Source of the DNA: Pseudomonadota bacterium
GTDB lineage: Bacteria; Myxococcota_A; UBA796; GCA-2862545
Assembly: GCA_023954855.1 (NCBI GenBank)
Contig: JAGSGY010000007.1
Location: 45,631-109,630 of the forward strand
Length of the DNA: 64,000 nucleotides
Direction of reading: 5' to 3'
The first letter of the stretch is position 1. Every line of letters begins with the position of its first letter. The position numbers and the translations under genes were made by a program. This document shows, one piece after another, positions 7,086-16,658 of the stretch. The notes below the pieces were generated by a model that was not told where the DNA came from, made no database searches, and saw only the letters and a program-made list of their open reading frames with translations.

Positions 7086-9343
7086 GGCAGCGCACGCTGA
7101 TCGCAGGCTGGTTCGTGGACTACCGGTTCCGGTTGCTCGCACTTGTGTTGGCGCTCTGCGTGCCCGCCACGCGTGGGTTGCTCGAGCTCGGAGTCGACAA
7201 CGCCGTGCAGGTTTGGTTCGTGGAGGGGGACGCGGCACTCACTCGCTACGAGGCCTTCCAGCGAGACTTCGGCAACGACGAGGTCGTCGTGATGGCGGTC
7301 AGCCACCCGGAGGGCATCCTGAGTGATGCGGGGATCGAGCGACTCGCCGCGATCTCGACGGCGGCTGCCGCAACGGAGGGCGTGGCCCAGGTCCGCTCCC
7401 TTACGACCGTGAGTCACGTTCGTTCCGGGCCATCGGTGCCTGGCGAGCCGCCCGCGCTCGAGATTGGGCCCGTCGTGGACAACGACGTGAACTCGGACCA
7501 GCTGCGCGCCCGCGTAGCGGAAGATCCGTTGTTGCGTGGCACGCTGGTCAGCTCCGATCTTGAGACGGCGCTGGTCGTGGCTAGGATGGAGGCGGGCCGC
7601 GACATGGACGCGCGTCGTGACGGCATTCTGGCGGCGCTCGACGCGTCGGTTGCCAAGGCCGCGGGTTCACGGGTTCCGTCGGCGGGAATCGGGGTCATCT
7701 TCTCTGCGCTCAACACCGCATCCACACGGGACACGGTCGTTGTCGGCGGTGCGGCCTACGCCTTGATCGTGCTGCTGTTGTACATGCTGTACGGTCGCAT
7801 CGGTCCTGTTGTGGTCTCGCTCACGGTCATCTCGCTCTCGTCCATCCTTGCGATGGGTTTGTACGGTGCCGCCGGGCGGGACGTGAACATGGTCACCATG
7901 GCGCTCCCAACGCTCGTGGTGATCATCGGGATTGCCGACAGCGTGCATCTGCTGCATGCGGTGGCACGCGAGTCGGGCGTGGGACGGGTGCGCAATGGGC
8001 TCGCGAAGGTCTGGCTTCCCTGCCTGTTCACGACGCTGACCACCGCGGCGGGCTTTGCAGCGCTCGGCACGGCGCGCATGGGCGTGGTTCGAGACCTCGG
8101 CTTGTTCGCTGCAGCCGGCGTCGTAGCAGCCTTTGTCGTCAGTCTCGCGGTCGTCGCCGTTGCCGCCCATTGGGACTGGGCGCTGCCCGCCGAGCGGTCC
8201 ACGGGCGGGGTGCGTGGGACCGTACTTCGCCTTGGCGAGTGGTCGATGGCCAACCGCGGCACCGTGCTCCTCTTGGCGTTGCTCGGTCTTTTGCTCGGCG
8301 CTCGAGGTATCGCCGAGATCGAAGTGGACACCTACTCGATCGACTACTTTTACGATGATCACCCCGTGCGCTCCGATAGCGTCGAGATCGAAGAGTCCTT
8401 CGGCAACTACACCCCCCTCGAGTTCGAGGTTCGCGGGGACGTCCGCTCGGCGGATGTGCTCGGCCGGGTCGCGCGGTGGGAAGACGCGGTAGTGGCGGCC
8501 GAGCGGGCCTCCTGGAGTCGCTCCCTCGCCGGTGTCACCCGTCGTCTAAATCAGGTGCTCACGGATGGGGAACCTGAATCCTTTGTGGTCCCCGACTCAG
8601 ACCTCGCGGTCGAGCAGGCTTTGTTTCTCTACGAGTCCGACCCGGATAGTGACCTCGCCCTGCTTCTCGACGACGAAGAGCGCCGCCTCCGCGTGACCTT
8701 TGGTGTGCCGATGATGTCGGCGAAGCAGGTGGGCGTGGCCATCGACGCGGTTCACGCGATGGGCAAGGCGGAGGGCCTCGAGCTCGAGGCTACGGGGTAT
8801 CTGCCGCTCTACGTGACGATGATGGACTACGTCGTGCAGAGTCAGGTCTCGAGTGTGGCGGTGGCCTTTGTGGTCATCTTCTCGCTGCTGACCGTGCTGT
8901 TCGGAAGCCTTCGCTTGGCCCTGCTGGCGGTACCCGCGAACCTGGTGCCGATCTTCATGACGCTGGGCTTGATGGGGGCCCTTGGGATTCGTCTCGACGT
9001 GGCCACCGTCACAATCGCTGCGATCGTGCTCGGACTGGTGGTCGATGACTCACTGCACTTTCTCTATCGCTACCGCGAGGCCCTGCGTGCGGGCTGCGGG
9101 CATGAGGATGCGGTTCGCGACTCGCTGAGCCATGCAGGTGTCGCCATGATGACGACGACCGTCGCGCTTTCACTCGGATTCGGTGTGCTCGGCCTCGCCG
9201 AGGTCAAGAGCGTCGCCTTCTTCGGGGTGCTCTCCGCCACTGCGATGGTCGTGGCGCTTCTGGCAGACGTGATGCTTCTACCCGCCCTGATCGCGTTCTC
9301 GAGACCGAATATCGTCAGCCCTGAAGGTGCTTCGGCGGAGTGA
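7082..9343 (+). CDS. MMPL/RND-superfamily exporter
   Basis: A 753-residue inner-membrane transporter with the duplicated RND layout: one N-terminal helix, a large periplasmic loop, then five helices, all repeated once. TM4-type motifs with the proton-relay Asp appear as GIADSVHLLHA (about 281-291) and GLVVDDSLHFLYRY (about 651-664). Length and single-gene organisation fit MMPL or hopanoid/lipid exporters rather than AcrB-type drug pumps, which are over 1000 residues. Translation starts at TTG 7082, overlapping the upstream stop, with a near-perfect GAGGAGG site. As the last gene of the operon it probably exports the lipid made by its neighbours. The 3' end overlaps convergent hemH by 29 bp. 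Confidence 0.85.
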   Translation: MRQRTLIAGWFVDYRFRLLALVLALCVPATRGLLELGVDNAVQVWFVEGDAALTRYEAFQRDFGNDEVVVMAVSHPEGILSDAGIERLAAISTAAAATEGVAQVRSLTTVSHVRSGPSVPGEPPALEIGPVVDNDVNSDQLRARVAEDPLLRGTLVSSDLETALVVARMEAGRDMDARRDGILAALDASVAKAAGSRVPSAGIGVIFSALNTASTRDTVVVGGAAYALIVLLLYMLYGRIGPVVVSLTVISLSSILAMGLYGAAGRDVNMVTMALPTLVVIIGIADSVHLLHAVARESGVGRVRNGLAKVWLPCLFTTLTTAAGFAALGTARMGVVRDLGLFAAAGVVAAFVVSLAVVAVAAHWDWALPAERSTGGVRGTVLRLGEWSMANRGTVLLLALLGLLLGARGIAEIEVDTYSIDYFYDDHPVRSDSVEIEESFGNYTPLEFEVRGDVRSADVLGRVARWEDAVVAAERASWSRSLAGVTRRLNQVLTDGEPESFVVPDSDLAVEQALFLYESDPDSDLALLLDDEERRLRVTFGVPMMSAKQVGVAIDAVHAMGKAEGLELEATGYLPLYVTMMDYVVQSQVSSVAVAFVVIFSLLTVLFGSLRLALLAVPANLVPIFMTLGLMGALGIRLDVATVTIAAIVLGLVVDDSLHFLYRYREALRAGCGHEDAVRDSLSHAGVAMMTTTVALSLGFGVLGLAEVKSVAFFGVLSATAMVVALLADVMLLPALIAFSRPNIVSPEGASAE

Positions 9344-10370
9344 ATCGACAAGTCGCGCACCGGCCCGCGACGTAGCCAGGCGTGATCGGCAGCGTGCAAC
9401 GTACGCAGCTCGTCGTTCCGAAGCGGGCGACACCCGCCGTGGCGAGACTCGCCAAGCAGGCGATGAAGTTGGCGTTGGTGTTGAGGGCTGGGGAGCGCGC
9501 GAAGTGGGGGATTCCGGCCTTGTGTGCCTCTTCCGCTAGCTCGATGTCCAGCTCGTGCAGTGTTTCGATGTGGTCACCGACAAACGCGACGGGCACGACG
9601 AGTACCCGCTCGACGCCCTCGGCGCCCAACCGTTGGATCGACGCTTCAGTGCTGGGCTCGATCCACTTCACGGGACCCACTCGGCTCTGCCAGCCCACAT
9701 GGGTCGGGCCCGTCCATCCAAGCTCATCGATGACCTCGCGAATCGTGGCGCGGCATTGCTCCGGGTAGGGGTCTCCATTGCGGATGAACGAGAGGGGAAG
9801 CCCGTGTGGCGAGAACAGAAGGTGGATCGGACCTTCGCCTGGCATCGTCTCGATCCCCTGCCGAACCGTCTCAGCCAGCGCGCGGATGTAGGCCGGGTGG
9901 GCGAAGTAAGGTGGCACGCGATGCAGCGGGAGGTCGCCCTGGCCAAGCTCTTCGAGGGCTTCGTCGAGGCGGTCGAAGGCCGCGGCGGAAGTCGCGAAGC
10001 TCCATTGTGGAAACAGCGCGAGCGCGACGATCCCGTCCACGCCTTGGTCGAGTAGGTCGCGCAGTCCGGTGGCGAGCGTCGGAGGCGAGAGCATCATGCC
10101 GACCGCGAGGGGGGGGGCATCGGGTCCTAGCGCCTCACGCAGCGCATCGGCCTGCTCGAAGGTAGAGGGCACGAGCGGAGACCAGCCGATCTGCTTGTAG
10201 CTTGGGGCGACGTTACTCGCCCGGCGGGTCGATATCCACCGAGCGACCGTCCCTTTTAGGATGCTCGGGAGGGGGAGGACGTCGAGAAACAGCTCTTCAA
10301 GGAAGGGTTGGAGCTCGGCCTCCGATTGCGGACCGCCGAAGTTGATCAGCAGAATTCCTGGGCGTTTCAC
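9315..10370 (-). CDS. hemH: Ferrochelatase
   Basis: Inserts Fe2+ into the porphyrin in the terminal steps of haem synthesis. The N-terminus ILLINFGGP and the signature FSPHGLPLSFIRNGDPYPEQ (about 187-206, catalytic His 189) are diagnostic. The second signature DHIETLHELD carries the conserved Glu near 269. Four cysteines near the C-terminus (322, 325, 338, 341; CVRC and CATC) suggest a metal or [2Fe-2S] site, as reported for some bacterial ferrochelatases. GTG at 10370 is chosen because it gives a four-base overlap (GTGA) with the upstream HAD gene. ATG at 10394 would add eight residues. Confidence 0.92.
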   Translation of the reverse strand: MKRPGILLINFGGPQSEAELQPFLEELFLDVLPLPSILKGTVARWISTRRASNVAPSYKQIGWSPLVPSTFEQADALREALGPDAPPLAVGMMLSPPTLATGLRDLLDQGVDGIVALALFPQWSFATSAAAFDRLDEALEELGQGDLPLHRVPPYFAHPAYIRALAETVRQGIETMPGEGPIHLLFSPHGLPLSFIRNGDPYPEQCRATIREVIDELGWTGPTHVGWQSRVGPVKWIEPSTEASIQRLGAEGVERVLVVPVAFVGDHIETLHELDIELAEEAHKAGIPHFARSPALNTNANFIACLASLATAGVARFGTTSCVRCTLPITPGYVAGRCATCRFTPPKHLQG

Positions 10371-11065
10371 TGGAACGCGGGCTGCACCCACCATCCCTCC
10401 TCGACCGCGTGCTCGTTCACGTGTGGGGCGCCCCTATCGAGCAGGAGGCGGTGTGTCGCGCTCTGGAGTAACTCGAGGTCGGTAATGCTGTCGCCTGCAG
10501 CAAAGTCGGGTGTGCGTCCAGTGGCCCCGCGGACGGCGTCCACCTTGCCTTGGCGGTAGGTGATCCGTCCGACCACCTCGCGATGAATCCAGTTGCCTTC
10601 TTCGCGGAGCTCCATGCCGAGCACGTGGTCGGGCGCGAACCCGTACATGGCTGCAAGCGGCAGTACTGCTCGACGAGCTGATGCGGTGACCACCCACACG
10701 TCCCAACCTCTCGCCCGCAGTGCTTGCTGCAGGTCGACGATCTCAGGACGGATACGAATGCTCAGGTCGCCCAGGCAGCGGCCGCTCGTGACGCCGACGA
10801 AGTTCGTGAGCTCGGCGATGGATTGGCCACCCAATGCGGCCGCGCACCAGGGGTAGCTGACCTCGTGTCCCTCTTCTTCATCGAGTCGTTCATACTCGGC
10901 GAAGACTTCGGGCCCGAGTGCCTTGAGCAAACTCTCGCCGATGTCCCCAGTCAGGCAGGTCTGGTCGAAGTCGAACGCGGCCACACGTCCGGCGCCATCT
11001 TCGCTCAGAAGCGCCTCGAGCTCTGCGTGGACAGCGGGCAACCAACGGCGGCGGGGCAGTGTCAT
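10367..11065 (-). CDS. HAD-superfamily phosphatase (phosphoserine-phosphatase-like)
   Basis: A 232-residue soluble HAD hydrolase of the IB/SerB-like type. Motif I is AFDFDQT (nucleophile D32, acid D34), motif II is VVTASA (Ser/Thr near 127-129), motif III is Lys about 174, and motif IV is GDSITD (191-196). A helical cap lies between motifs I and II at about 40-110. Related proteins dephosphorylate phosphoserine, phosphocholine or other small phosphates; the substrate cannot be read from this sequence. It overlaps hemH (GTGA) and the upstream gene (ATGA), so the three genes are one translationally coupled unit. Confidence 0.8.
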   Translation of the reverse strand: MTLPRRRWLPAVHAELEALLSEDGAGRVAAFDFDQTCLTGDIGESLLKALGPEVFAEYERLDEEEGHEVSYPWCAAALGGQSIAELTNFVGVTSGRCLGDLSIRIRPEIVDLQQALRARGWDVWVVTASARRAVLPLAAMYGFAPDHVLGMELREEGNWIHREVVGRITYRQGKVDAVRGATGRTPDFAAGDSITDLELLQSATHRLLLDRGAPHVNEHAVEEGWWVQPAFQ

Positions 11066-11853
11066 CCGAGCTCCTCTTCAACGGCGTTGGCGGATCGCGC
11101 CCGGTCGGCCTCGGCTTTGTCGAGGGCTTTGGTGAGCTCCTTCGAAACGACGTCGAGCCGGTCTGAGAACAGCGCCAGGCCGGAGAGGACGCTTCGGGCG
11201 CGGTCTTGCGGCGTGTCTCCGTCGGCGAGAACGTCGTGTGAGATCCCCACCCGGGAGGCACCGGCGGTCAATGAGGACACGGCGGCACGCGCGAAGCTGT
11301 CGCACAATGGACCCTGGGCGGGACCCTCCTTCGTGAGCGCGCCGCGAAGCTGCTGGTCGAAGAGCTGGACCATCTGGACCAGGGGCGCCATGGGCTGCAT
11401 GCGCTGCTGTAGTACGCGGACCTCGGCGGTGGCGGCGGCGTGTTGGTTGAGGTGCGCAAGAACGCGTTCGCGCACGTCCTCAAGCCCAGGGTCCTCGAGG
11501 GCCTCCAGCTGCAGCTTGCGAAGGTCGTGCATCGCGTGACTTGCCTCATGCGCCGAGGATGCCAGTGGCTGGAGGACCGCGAGCGCCGACTGCAACGCGA
11601 GTTCCCGGGCGCGGACGCGTGTGGCCCAGTCCGCGCTGGAAGGCGCGTCGACGTCGCACAGGCGCTCTAGACCCGGCCAAGTGCACAGGTCTTCGATGAG
11701 TGCCTCACCAGGCAGCTGGTCAGCGGGAGCACTTCTGCGCATGGCGAGTTCGTTCTGCGCACTGCTCACGCGCTGGATGAGCTCTGCGGCGCCGCGGCCG
11801 GCTTGGGCTTGAGCACGCAGTTCTCGGATCGTCTCGATGTGGGGGATGGACAT
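11062..11853 (-). CDS. Hypothetical helical protein, first gene of the hemH operon
   Basis: A 263-residue protein I do not recognise. It is nearly all alpha-helical by composition, rich in Ala, Leu, Arg and Glu, with likely coiled-coil stretches (for example HEASHAMHDLRKLQLEALED at mid-length and the C-terminal Lys-Ala-Glu-rich helix). It has no signal peptide or membrane segment. ATG 11853 begins MSIPHIETI; an ATG at 11862 is equally possible, and neither has a strong ribosome site. Longer in-frame extension toward 12033 is Arg-rich and looks non-coding. The stop overlaps the next start (ATGA at 11065-11062). Confidence 0.6.
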   Translation of the reverse strand: MSIPHIETIRELRAQAQAGRGAAELIQRVSSAQNELAMRRSAPADQLPGEALIEDLCTWPGLERLCDVDAPSSADWATRVRARELALQSALAVLQPLASSAHEASHAMHDLRKLQLEALEDPGLEDVRERVLAHLNQHAAATAEVRVLQQRMQPMAPLVQMVQLFDQQLRGALTKEGPAQGPLCDSFARAAVSSLTAGASRVGISHDVLADGDTPQDRARSVLSGLALFSDRLDVVSKELTKALDKAEADRARSANAVEEELG

Positions 11854-12119
11854 GCGACCCATGGTACCCGGTCGACGTCCCGTGGCGAGTTTGAGGATCG
11901 ACGCGCGCCCCGCGGCGCTGTGTTTCACTCGGCGGGGATGTCGGGCCTTCCGCGGAGGCTGACGCCCGGACGACTTCGACTGGCCTTCCTCGCGTCTTCG
12001 CCGCCGCTGCCGACGACACGCCGTCTCCGTCATGCACAGTTCAGTGCGTTCGGGGGCCCACTTGCGCTAGGTTGAGGATGCGCCCGTTGGCTCACTCCTC
12101 GACCAACGGACAGAGGGTC

Positions 12120-15100
12120 ATGTCACTGCAACTGCCGCCGCGCTACGTGCTCGAAGGCGCCAACCCTGTCCTCGGTGAGGGCGGAATGGGGCGCGTCATA
12201 CGCGCGCGCGACACAGTGCTGGATGTGCCGGTAGCCCTCAAGATCGTGCGGCCCGAGCTCGCGGCAGATGCCCGTTTTGCAGCCCGATTTGACCTCGAAG
12301 TACGCATCGCGGCTCGCTTCACGCACGCCCACATCGTGCCGCTTCATGACTCGGGAACCTTGCTCGACGGGACGCCATTTCTTGGACTCGCCCTGGCAGA
12401 CTCGGGCAATCTCGCGCGCTTTCGCCGAGAGGCTCTTCCATGGGAAGAGCTGCTTCGCCTCTCGCTTCAGCTTCTCGATGCGCTTGCGCATCTGCACGCA
12501 CGCGGAGTGCTGCACCGGGATCTCAAGCCCGAGAATGTGCTTCTACATGGGGGCGCGCGGCCCGATGTCTGGCTCGCCGATCTCGGGCTGGCCAATGCCG
12601 CCGAGGCCCTCGCCCGCAAGCGTGGCCGCAGGGAGGGTACGCCTGGCTACATGGCCCCGGAACAACGCCTCGGCCTGGTTCGCGAGATGGGTCCCTGGAC
12701 CGACTTGTATGCGGTAGGGGTCATCCTCTGGGAATTGGTCAGTGGGGAGTTGCCGTTCCCAAAGGGACGTACGGCGCTCGACAGTCCGCTCACCGAGCTC
12801 GTGCCTCGGGCTGGCCTCTCCGTGCCCGATGGGCTCGAGATCATCCTCGCCAACCTGCTCTCCGCAGAGCCGCTGTCTCGGTACGACCTGGCCGCGGATC
12901 TACACACCGAACTGTGCGCGCTGGGTCCCGCCTCGGGCGATGCAACCGGACCCATGCGCATCGTTCCCGGTGGCGTGGGAACGGTGGCCCCAAGTGCGCC
13001 AAGGCCCACCACCGGGTCCGTGGAGCCTTCCGAGATTGAAGATGACGACCCCTCGCAGACCCTCGCCGGCTGGGGTGATTCCTCCGAGACGCCCATCAAG
13101 ACCTTCGACCTTGGCGTGCCGGTTTGGAACCGTCCCGCACCGTCGAGCCTCCCGCTTGAGGCGCCACTCGAGGCGGGGCTGGGTGCGCAGGCGCGAGCGA
13201 GTCTTCCACTCTTTGCCATGCGGGAGCTTCCGCTCGTGGCGCGGGACGAGATCCGCGACGAACTGTGGACGCTGGTGCGAGAGGTCGCGACGACGCGGCG
13301 CACCTGGGTGGTGCTGCTGATTGGCGAGGCAGGCTCTGGAAAGACGGCCATCGCCGAGAGCATCTTGCGCGCGGTCGAGGAAGGCGGCTGGGCTGAGCCA
13401 GTGCGTATGTCATGGCACTCGCCAGCGGGCGCCGAGGATGGGTACGCAGGAGCTGCACGAGCCCTGATTCGTCCGTGGAACGAGACCCGGGCGTCGCTCG
13501 AGACTCGGCTGCGTCGACGCATCGCGCGGTCACGAGGCCTCAACGATGTGACCGTCCAGGAAGATGCGGCCATGCTCGCGCGCTGGGCGGGCCTGTCCCA
13601 CGTGGGCGAGGATCCGGTGGCCGTCGGCTACGGCCTTCGCGAGGTTCATCGGGAGCTGGATGGGCGCTCGTGGCGTTCCCTCTGCGCTTTGAGCCTCGAC
13701 AATGCCCACCTCGCGGTTGAAGAGGGCGACGGACTCGACATAGCTGAGGGCGCCCTTCAGCTCGCGGCCGAAGGCATCGATCGTCCGCTCCTCGTTCTCG
13801 CCACCCTTCGAAGCGAGGCGGTCAGTCAGGACCGCGATCTCGCTGAGCGCGTGGACGAGCTGGTGGGGGCGGGTGCTGTTCGCATCGACGTGCCCCGGCT
13901 GGACAGAGCCGGCACGGCGGCGCTCCTGCGCGAGTCTCTGACGCTGGCCCCGGCTCTCGCCGAACAAGTGGCGACGCGATGCGAGGGCAACCCGCTGTTC
14001 GCGCGCCAGCTGCTGGTGGAGTGGTCCTCGCGTGGGTGGTTGGTCGACACCGGCGGGCTTCAGTTTGGCCTCGCAGACCAGGTCCAGCTCGACACGGCGC
14101 TCCCCGCGGATGCGGAGGCCCTCTTCGTCGACCGGGTGAAAGCGCTCGCCCTCGGGAGCGGTGACCCCGCGTCGTTCACCAGTGCGGTCTACATGGCGGC
14201 GTTGGCTGGGTACTCCCTGCCCGAGGATTTGCTACTTCGCCTCGTCGATGCGCCAGAGCTGTCGGCCTATCTGCTGTCGTGCGGACTTTGGGTGCGCGAT
14301 GGAAACCGGCTCGCCTTTGATCACGGCCTGCTTCATGCCGCGCTGCGGTCGCGGGCGATGGCCGATGCCGATGTTCATGGCCTGCACCGTCGCCTCGCTG
14401 AGGCGTGGGCGGCTTACGGTGAGGGGAGCGGCGAAGACGTTGCCCTCGCTGTGGGCCGACACGCGCACGCAGGCGAGGCGTGGTCCGATGCGATCGGGCC
14501 GCTGCTGGTGGCCTCGGGACGGGCGTGGAACCGAGGGGCGAGCCAGCGTCTGCAGGAGGCCGCGGAGCTTGCGGTCGAGGCGGCGGTGTACGGCGCCCCG
14601 AAGAAGATCGGCTGGTCGTTGCAGTGGCGCGCACGCGCGGCCCACATGCTCGGCGAGAACCTCGAGGCCGCCGATCTGTACCGTCGCGCCCTCAAGGCTT
14701 TCGAGAGTCTTGGCGACGCCGAAGGCGCGCTCGCGGCGTTGATTGGGCTCGGCAACACGCTGCGTGAGGCTGGAGGCCTGGTCGATGCCGACAAGCATCT
14801 GAACTTCGCGCTCAACCGTGCCCGGGCGGCCGGTGACCTGCGTGCTGAGGCCGAGGCGCTGTCCGCACTCGCTTGGCTCGAGCAGAAGAAGCGCAACTAC
14901 CAGGGCGCGGACCTGCTGTTCACACGGGTGCTGAACCGGTCCACCAAGCTGAACGACACGCGGGCTGCTGCGAGAGCTGCGCTCGGACAGGCCTACATTG
15001 CGCGTCGCACCGGTCGCTTTGCCGATGCCGAGGAACTCTACGAGGAAGCGATCGAGAGCTTCTTCGAGGGCGACGACCCACTCGGAGTGGCCCGCGCCCA

Positions 15101-15737
15101 GGCGGGTCTGGGCATTACCAAGCGGCAGCAGCTTGACCTGACCACGGCCGAGGCGCTGTTCCGCGATGCGATCCGCGCGAGCGAAGAGCTTGGCGCGACG
15201 CCGCTGCTCATGGAAGCGCGTAGCGGACTCGCTGATCTGTACCGGATGCGCGGTGAGTACGACCGCGCCCGCCAGATCTACGAGTCCTGTGCTCGCTGGG
15301 CAGAGCGGCAGCACGTCTTTGACAACGCGATCGTCGCGCACCTCTCACTCGCGCACGTCGCCCTGCTCGAGGACAATCTCTCCGAGATGTTCGTCCACGC
15401 GAGCAATGCCGCGGTGCATCTGCAAAGCGTTCCAGGTCACTGGCTCTGGGCCAGTTACCGCTTGGTCGTGGCCACTCTCCTCGCGCTTCGCGATGACCCC
15501 GAGGAGACGTACAAGTGGCTGTGGTCGGCCTCCGAGCTCGGGCTCGGTGACACGGTCGATCAGGATGTGGCCTACTTCCTGACCGTCCTCGTGCATGTGT
15601 CGGCATCCAAGAACTGGGTGAACCCCACTCGAGTGGCCGCGAAGCTGGCCTCTGAGCAGTGGACGCGTCTCGGACGTCCGCGCGAGGCGGCCCGGGTGGC
15701 CAAGGCGCTTCGCAAGATGCAGGAAGCAGCGCGCTAG
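12120..15737 (+). CDS. Ser/Thr protein kinase with AAA-type ATPase and TPR repeats
   Basis: A 1205-residue cytoplasmic signalling protein. The kinase domain (about 8-275) has the glycine loop GEGGMGRV (19-26), Lys 41, HRDLKPEN (132-139) and GTPGYMAPEQ. The metal-binding motif reads DLG instead of DFG (154-156). A Pro/Ser/Thr-rich linker follows, then an NTPase domain with Walker A GEAGSGKT near 402-409. The C-terminal third (about 835-1195) is a run of TPR helices. This architecture is common among myxobacterial multi-domain kinases and resembles PknK/MalT-like STAND regulators. ATG 12120 follows AGAGGG; in-frame starts at 12072 and 12078 would add up to 16 residues. No promoter was identified. 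Confidence 0.88.
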   Translation: MSLQLPPRYVLEGANPVLGEGGMGRVIRARDTVLDVPVALKIVRPELAADARFAARFDLEVRIAARFTHAHIVPLHDSGTLLDGTPFLGLALADSGNLARFRREALPWEELLRLSLQLLDALAHLHARGVLHRDLKPENVLLHGGARPDVWLADLGLANAAEALARKRGRREGTPGYMAPEQRLGLVREMGPWTDLYAVGVILWELVSGELPFPKGRTALDSPLTELVPRAGLSVPDGLEIILANLLSAEPLSRYDLAADLHTELCALGPASGDATGPMRIVPGGVGTVAPSAPRPTTGSVEPSEIEDDDPSQTLAGWGDSSETPIKTFDLGVPVWNRPAPSSLPLEAPLEAGLGAQARASLPLFAMRELPLVARDEIRDELWTLVREVATTRRTWVVLLIGEAGSGKTAIAESILRAVEEGGWAEPVRMSWHSPAGAEDGYAGAARALIRPWNETRASLETRLRRRIARSRGLNDVTVQEDAAMLARWAGLSHVGEDPVAVGYGLREVHRELDGRSWRSLCALSLDNAHLAVEEGDGLDIAEGALQLAAEGIDRPLLVLATLRSEAVSQDRDLAERVDELVGAGAVRIDVPRLDRAGTAALLRESLTLAPALAEQVATRCEGNPLFARQLLVEWSSRGWLVDTGGLQFGLADQVQLDTALPADAEALFVDRVKALALGSGDPASFTSAVYMAALAGYSLPEDLLLRLVDAPELSAYLLSCGLWVRDGNRLAFDHGLLHAALRSRAMADADVHGLHRRLAEAWAAYGEGSGEDVALAVGRHAHAGEAWSDAIGPLLVASGRAWNRGASQRLQEAAELAVEAAVYGAPKKIGWSLQWRARAAHMLGENLEAADLYRRALKAFESLGDAEGALAALIGLGNTLREAGGLVDADKHLNFALNRARAAGDLRAEAEALSALAWLEQKKRNYQGADLLFTRVLNRSTKLNDTRAAARAALGQAYIARRTGRFADAEELYEEAIESFFEGDDPLGVARAQAGLGITKRQQLDLTTAEALFRDAIRASEELGATPLLMEARSGLADLYRMRGEYDRARQIYESCARWAERQHVFDNAIVAHLSLAHVALLEDNLSEMFVHASNAAVHLQSVPGHWLWASYRLVVATLLALRDDPEETYKWLWSASELGLGDTVDQDVAYFLTVLVHVSASKNWVNPTRVAAKLASEQWTRLGRPREAARVAKALRKMQEAAR

Positions 15738-15764
15738 ACGGCCCTTGCGGCGAATGGGGCGGAC

Positions 15765-16658
15765 ATGGACTGGACGGTCGAACTCGAAGCGATCTTGGCG
15801 CGGCCACGCGGTGAGCAGGCGGCTCTGCTGCAGTCCCTCCGTGGGCGGATGCGTGCGGTCGAGATGCCGGAGGCATGGAACACCCAGTTCGGCGCGGGCA
15901 GTCTCTTCGACGCGTGGACGTCCTCGTCACTCGTCTCCGGGCTGTACGCGGCGAATCGTGAGCTGCTGGCCAAGACGCTCGCGCCGGGATTTCGTGCCAT
16001 CGAGGTCGGTGGTGGTGACGGTCGACTCTGGCGCGGTCTGGACCCGTCGATCACCGGCGAGCTCTGGGTGATCGATCCGGTGCCGGGCTCTCATGCGCAG
16101 GTCGCGGAGGCTGTCCCCGATGGGGTGCGGGTGCACTCGCTCGTTGGACGAGTGGAGCAGGTCGACCTGCCTCCTGTGGACGCCATCGTCTGCAGCCTGA
16201 CCCTCCATCACGTGGCGGGTCGCGATGCCGACGAGCGAGCGCTGCATGGGCTGGATGGTTCAGGCAAGCTCGAGGTGCTCCGGCGCATGCACAGCGCGCT
16301 TCGGGGCGGTCTGCTGCTACTCAACGAGGCGGACGTGCACTGCGACCTCGCATTGGCTCCGGGAACGGACGCCCTTCGCGATCACGTGATCGACAGCTAC
16401 CTTCGGCGCGCCGCGAGGGCATTGCTCGCCGACATCGAGGGCTGCGATGACGCTGACCTTCGCGCGCGACTCGCAGCCGTGGTGCAGCACTGGTGCCTCG
16501 ACCAGCTTCAGGTCGTCGAGGCTCAGGTGGCGGATCGGGATGTGTATGAGCTCGACGTGGCGCACTGGCTCGAGCTGCTCGCCGCCGCCGGATTTCGCAG
16601 CGTTCAGCACCGCTATACCGACGCGTGGCACCTGTTCGTGCAGTACCAGGCGCACTAG
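15765..16658 (+). CDS. SAM-dependent methyltransferase
   Basis: A 297-residue class I methyltransferase-like protein. The SAM-binding motif I is AIEVGGGDGRLW (about 77-88), followed by an acidic strand end and VDAIVCSLTLHHVAG (about 138-152), the usual motif for small-molecule methyltransferases. No membrane segment is apparent. The start is ATG 15765, 27 bases after the kinase stop, so it may be co-transcribed with the kinase. Its stop shares CTAG (16655-16658) with the convergent aminotransferase-fold gene. The substrate is unknown. Confidence 0.75.
   Translation: MDWTVELEAILARPRGEQAALLQSLRGRMRAVEMPEAWNTQFGAGSLFDAWTSSSLVSGLYAANRELLAKTLAPGFRAIEVGGGDGRLWRGLDPSITGELWVIDPVPGSHAQVAEAVPDGVRVHSLVGRVEQVDLPPVDAIVCSLTLHHVAGRDADERALHGLDGSGKLEVLRRMHSALRGGLLLLNEADVHCDLALAPGTDALRDHVIDSYLRRAARALLADIEGCDDADLRARLAAVVQHWCLDQLQVVEAQVADRDVYELDVAHWLELLAAAGFRSVQHRYTDAWHLFVQYQAH

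Noticed and set aside
14232..15341. 369-codon minus-strand frame
   Set aside because: It is antisense to the TPR part of the kinase gene; no start signal and no domain.
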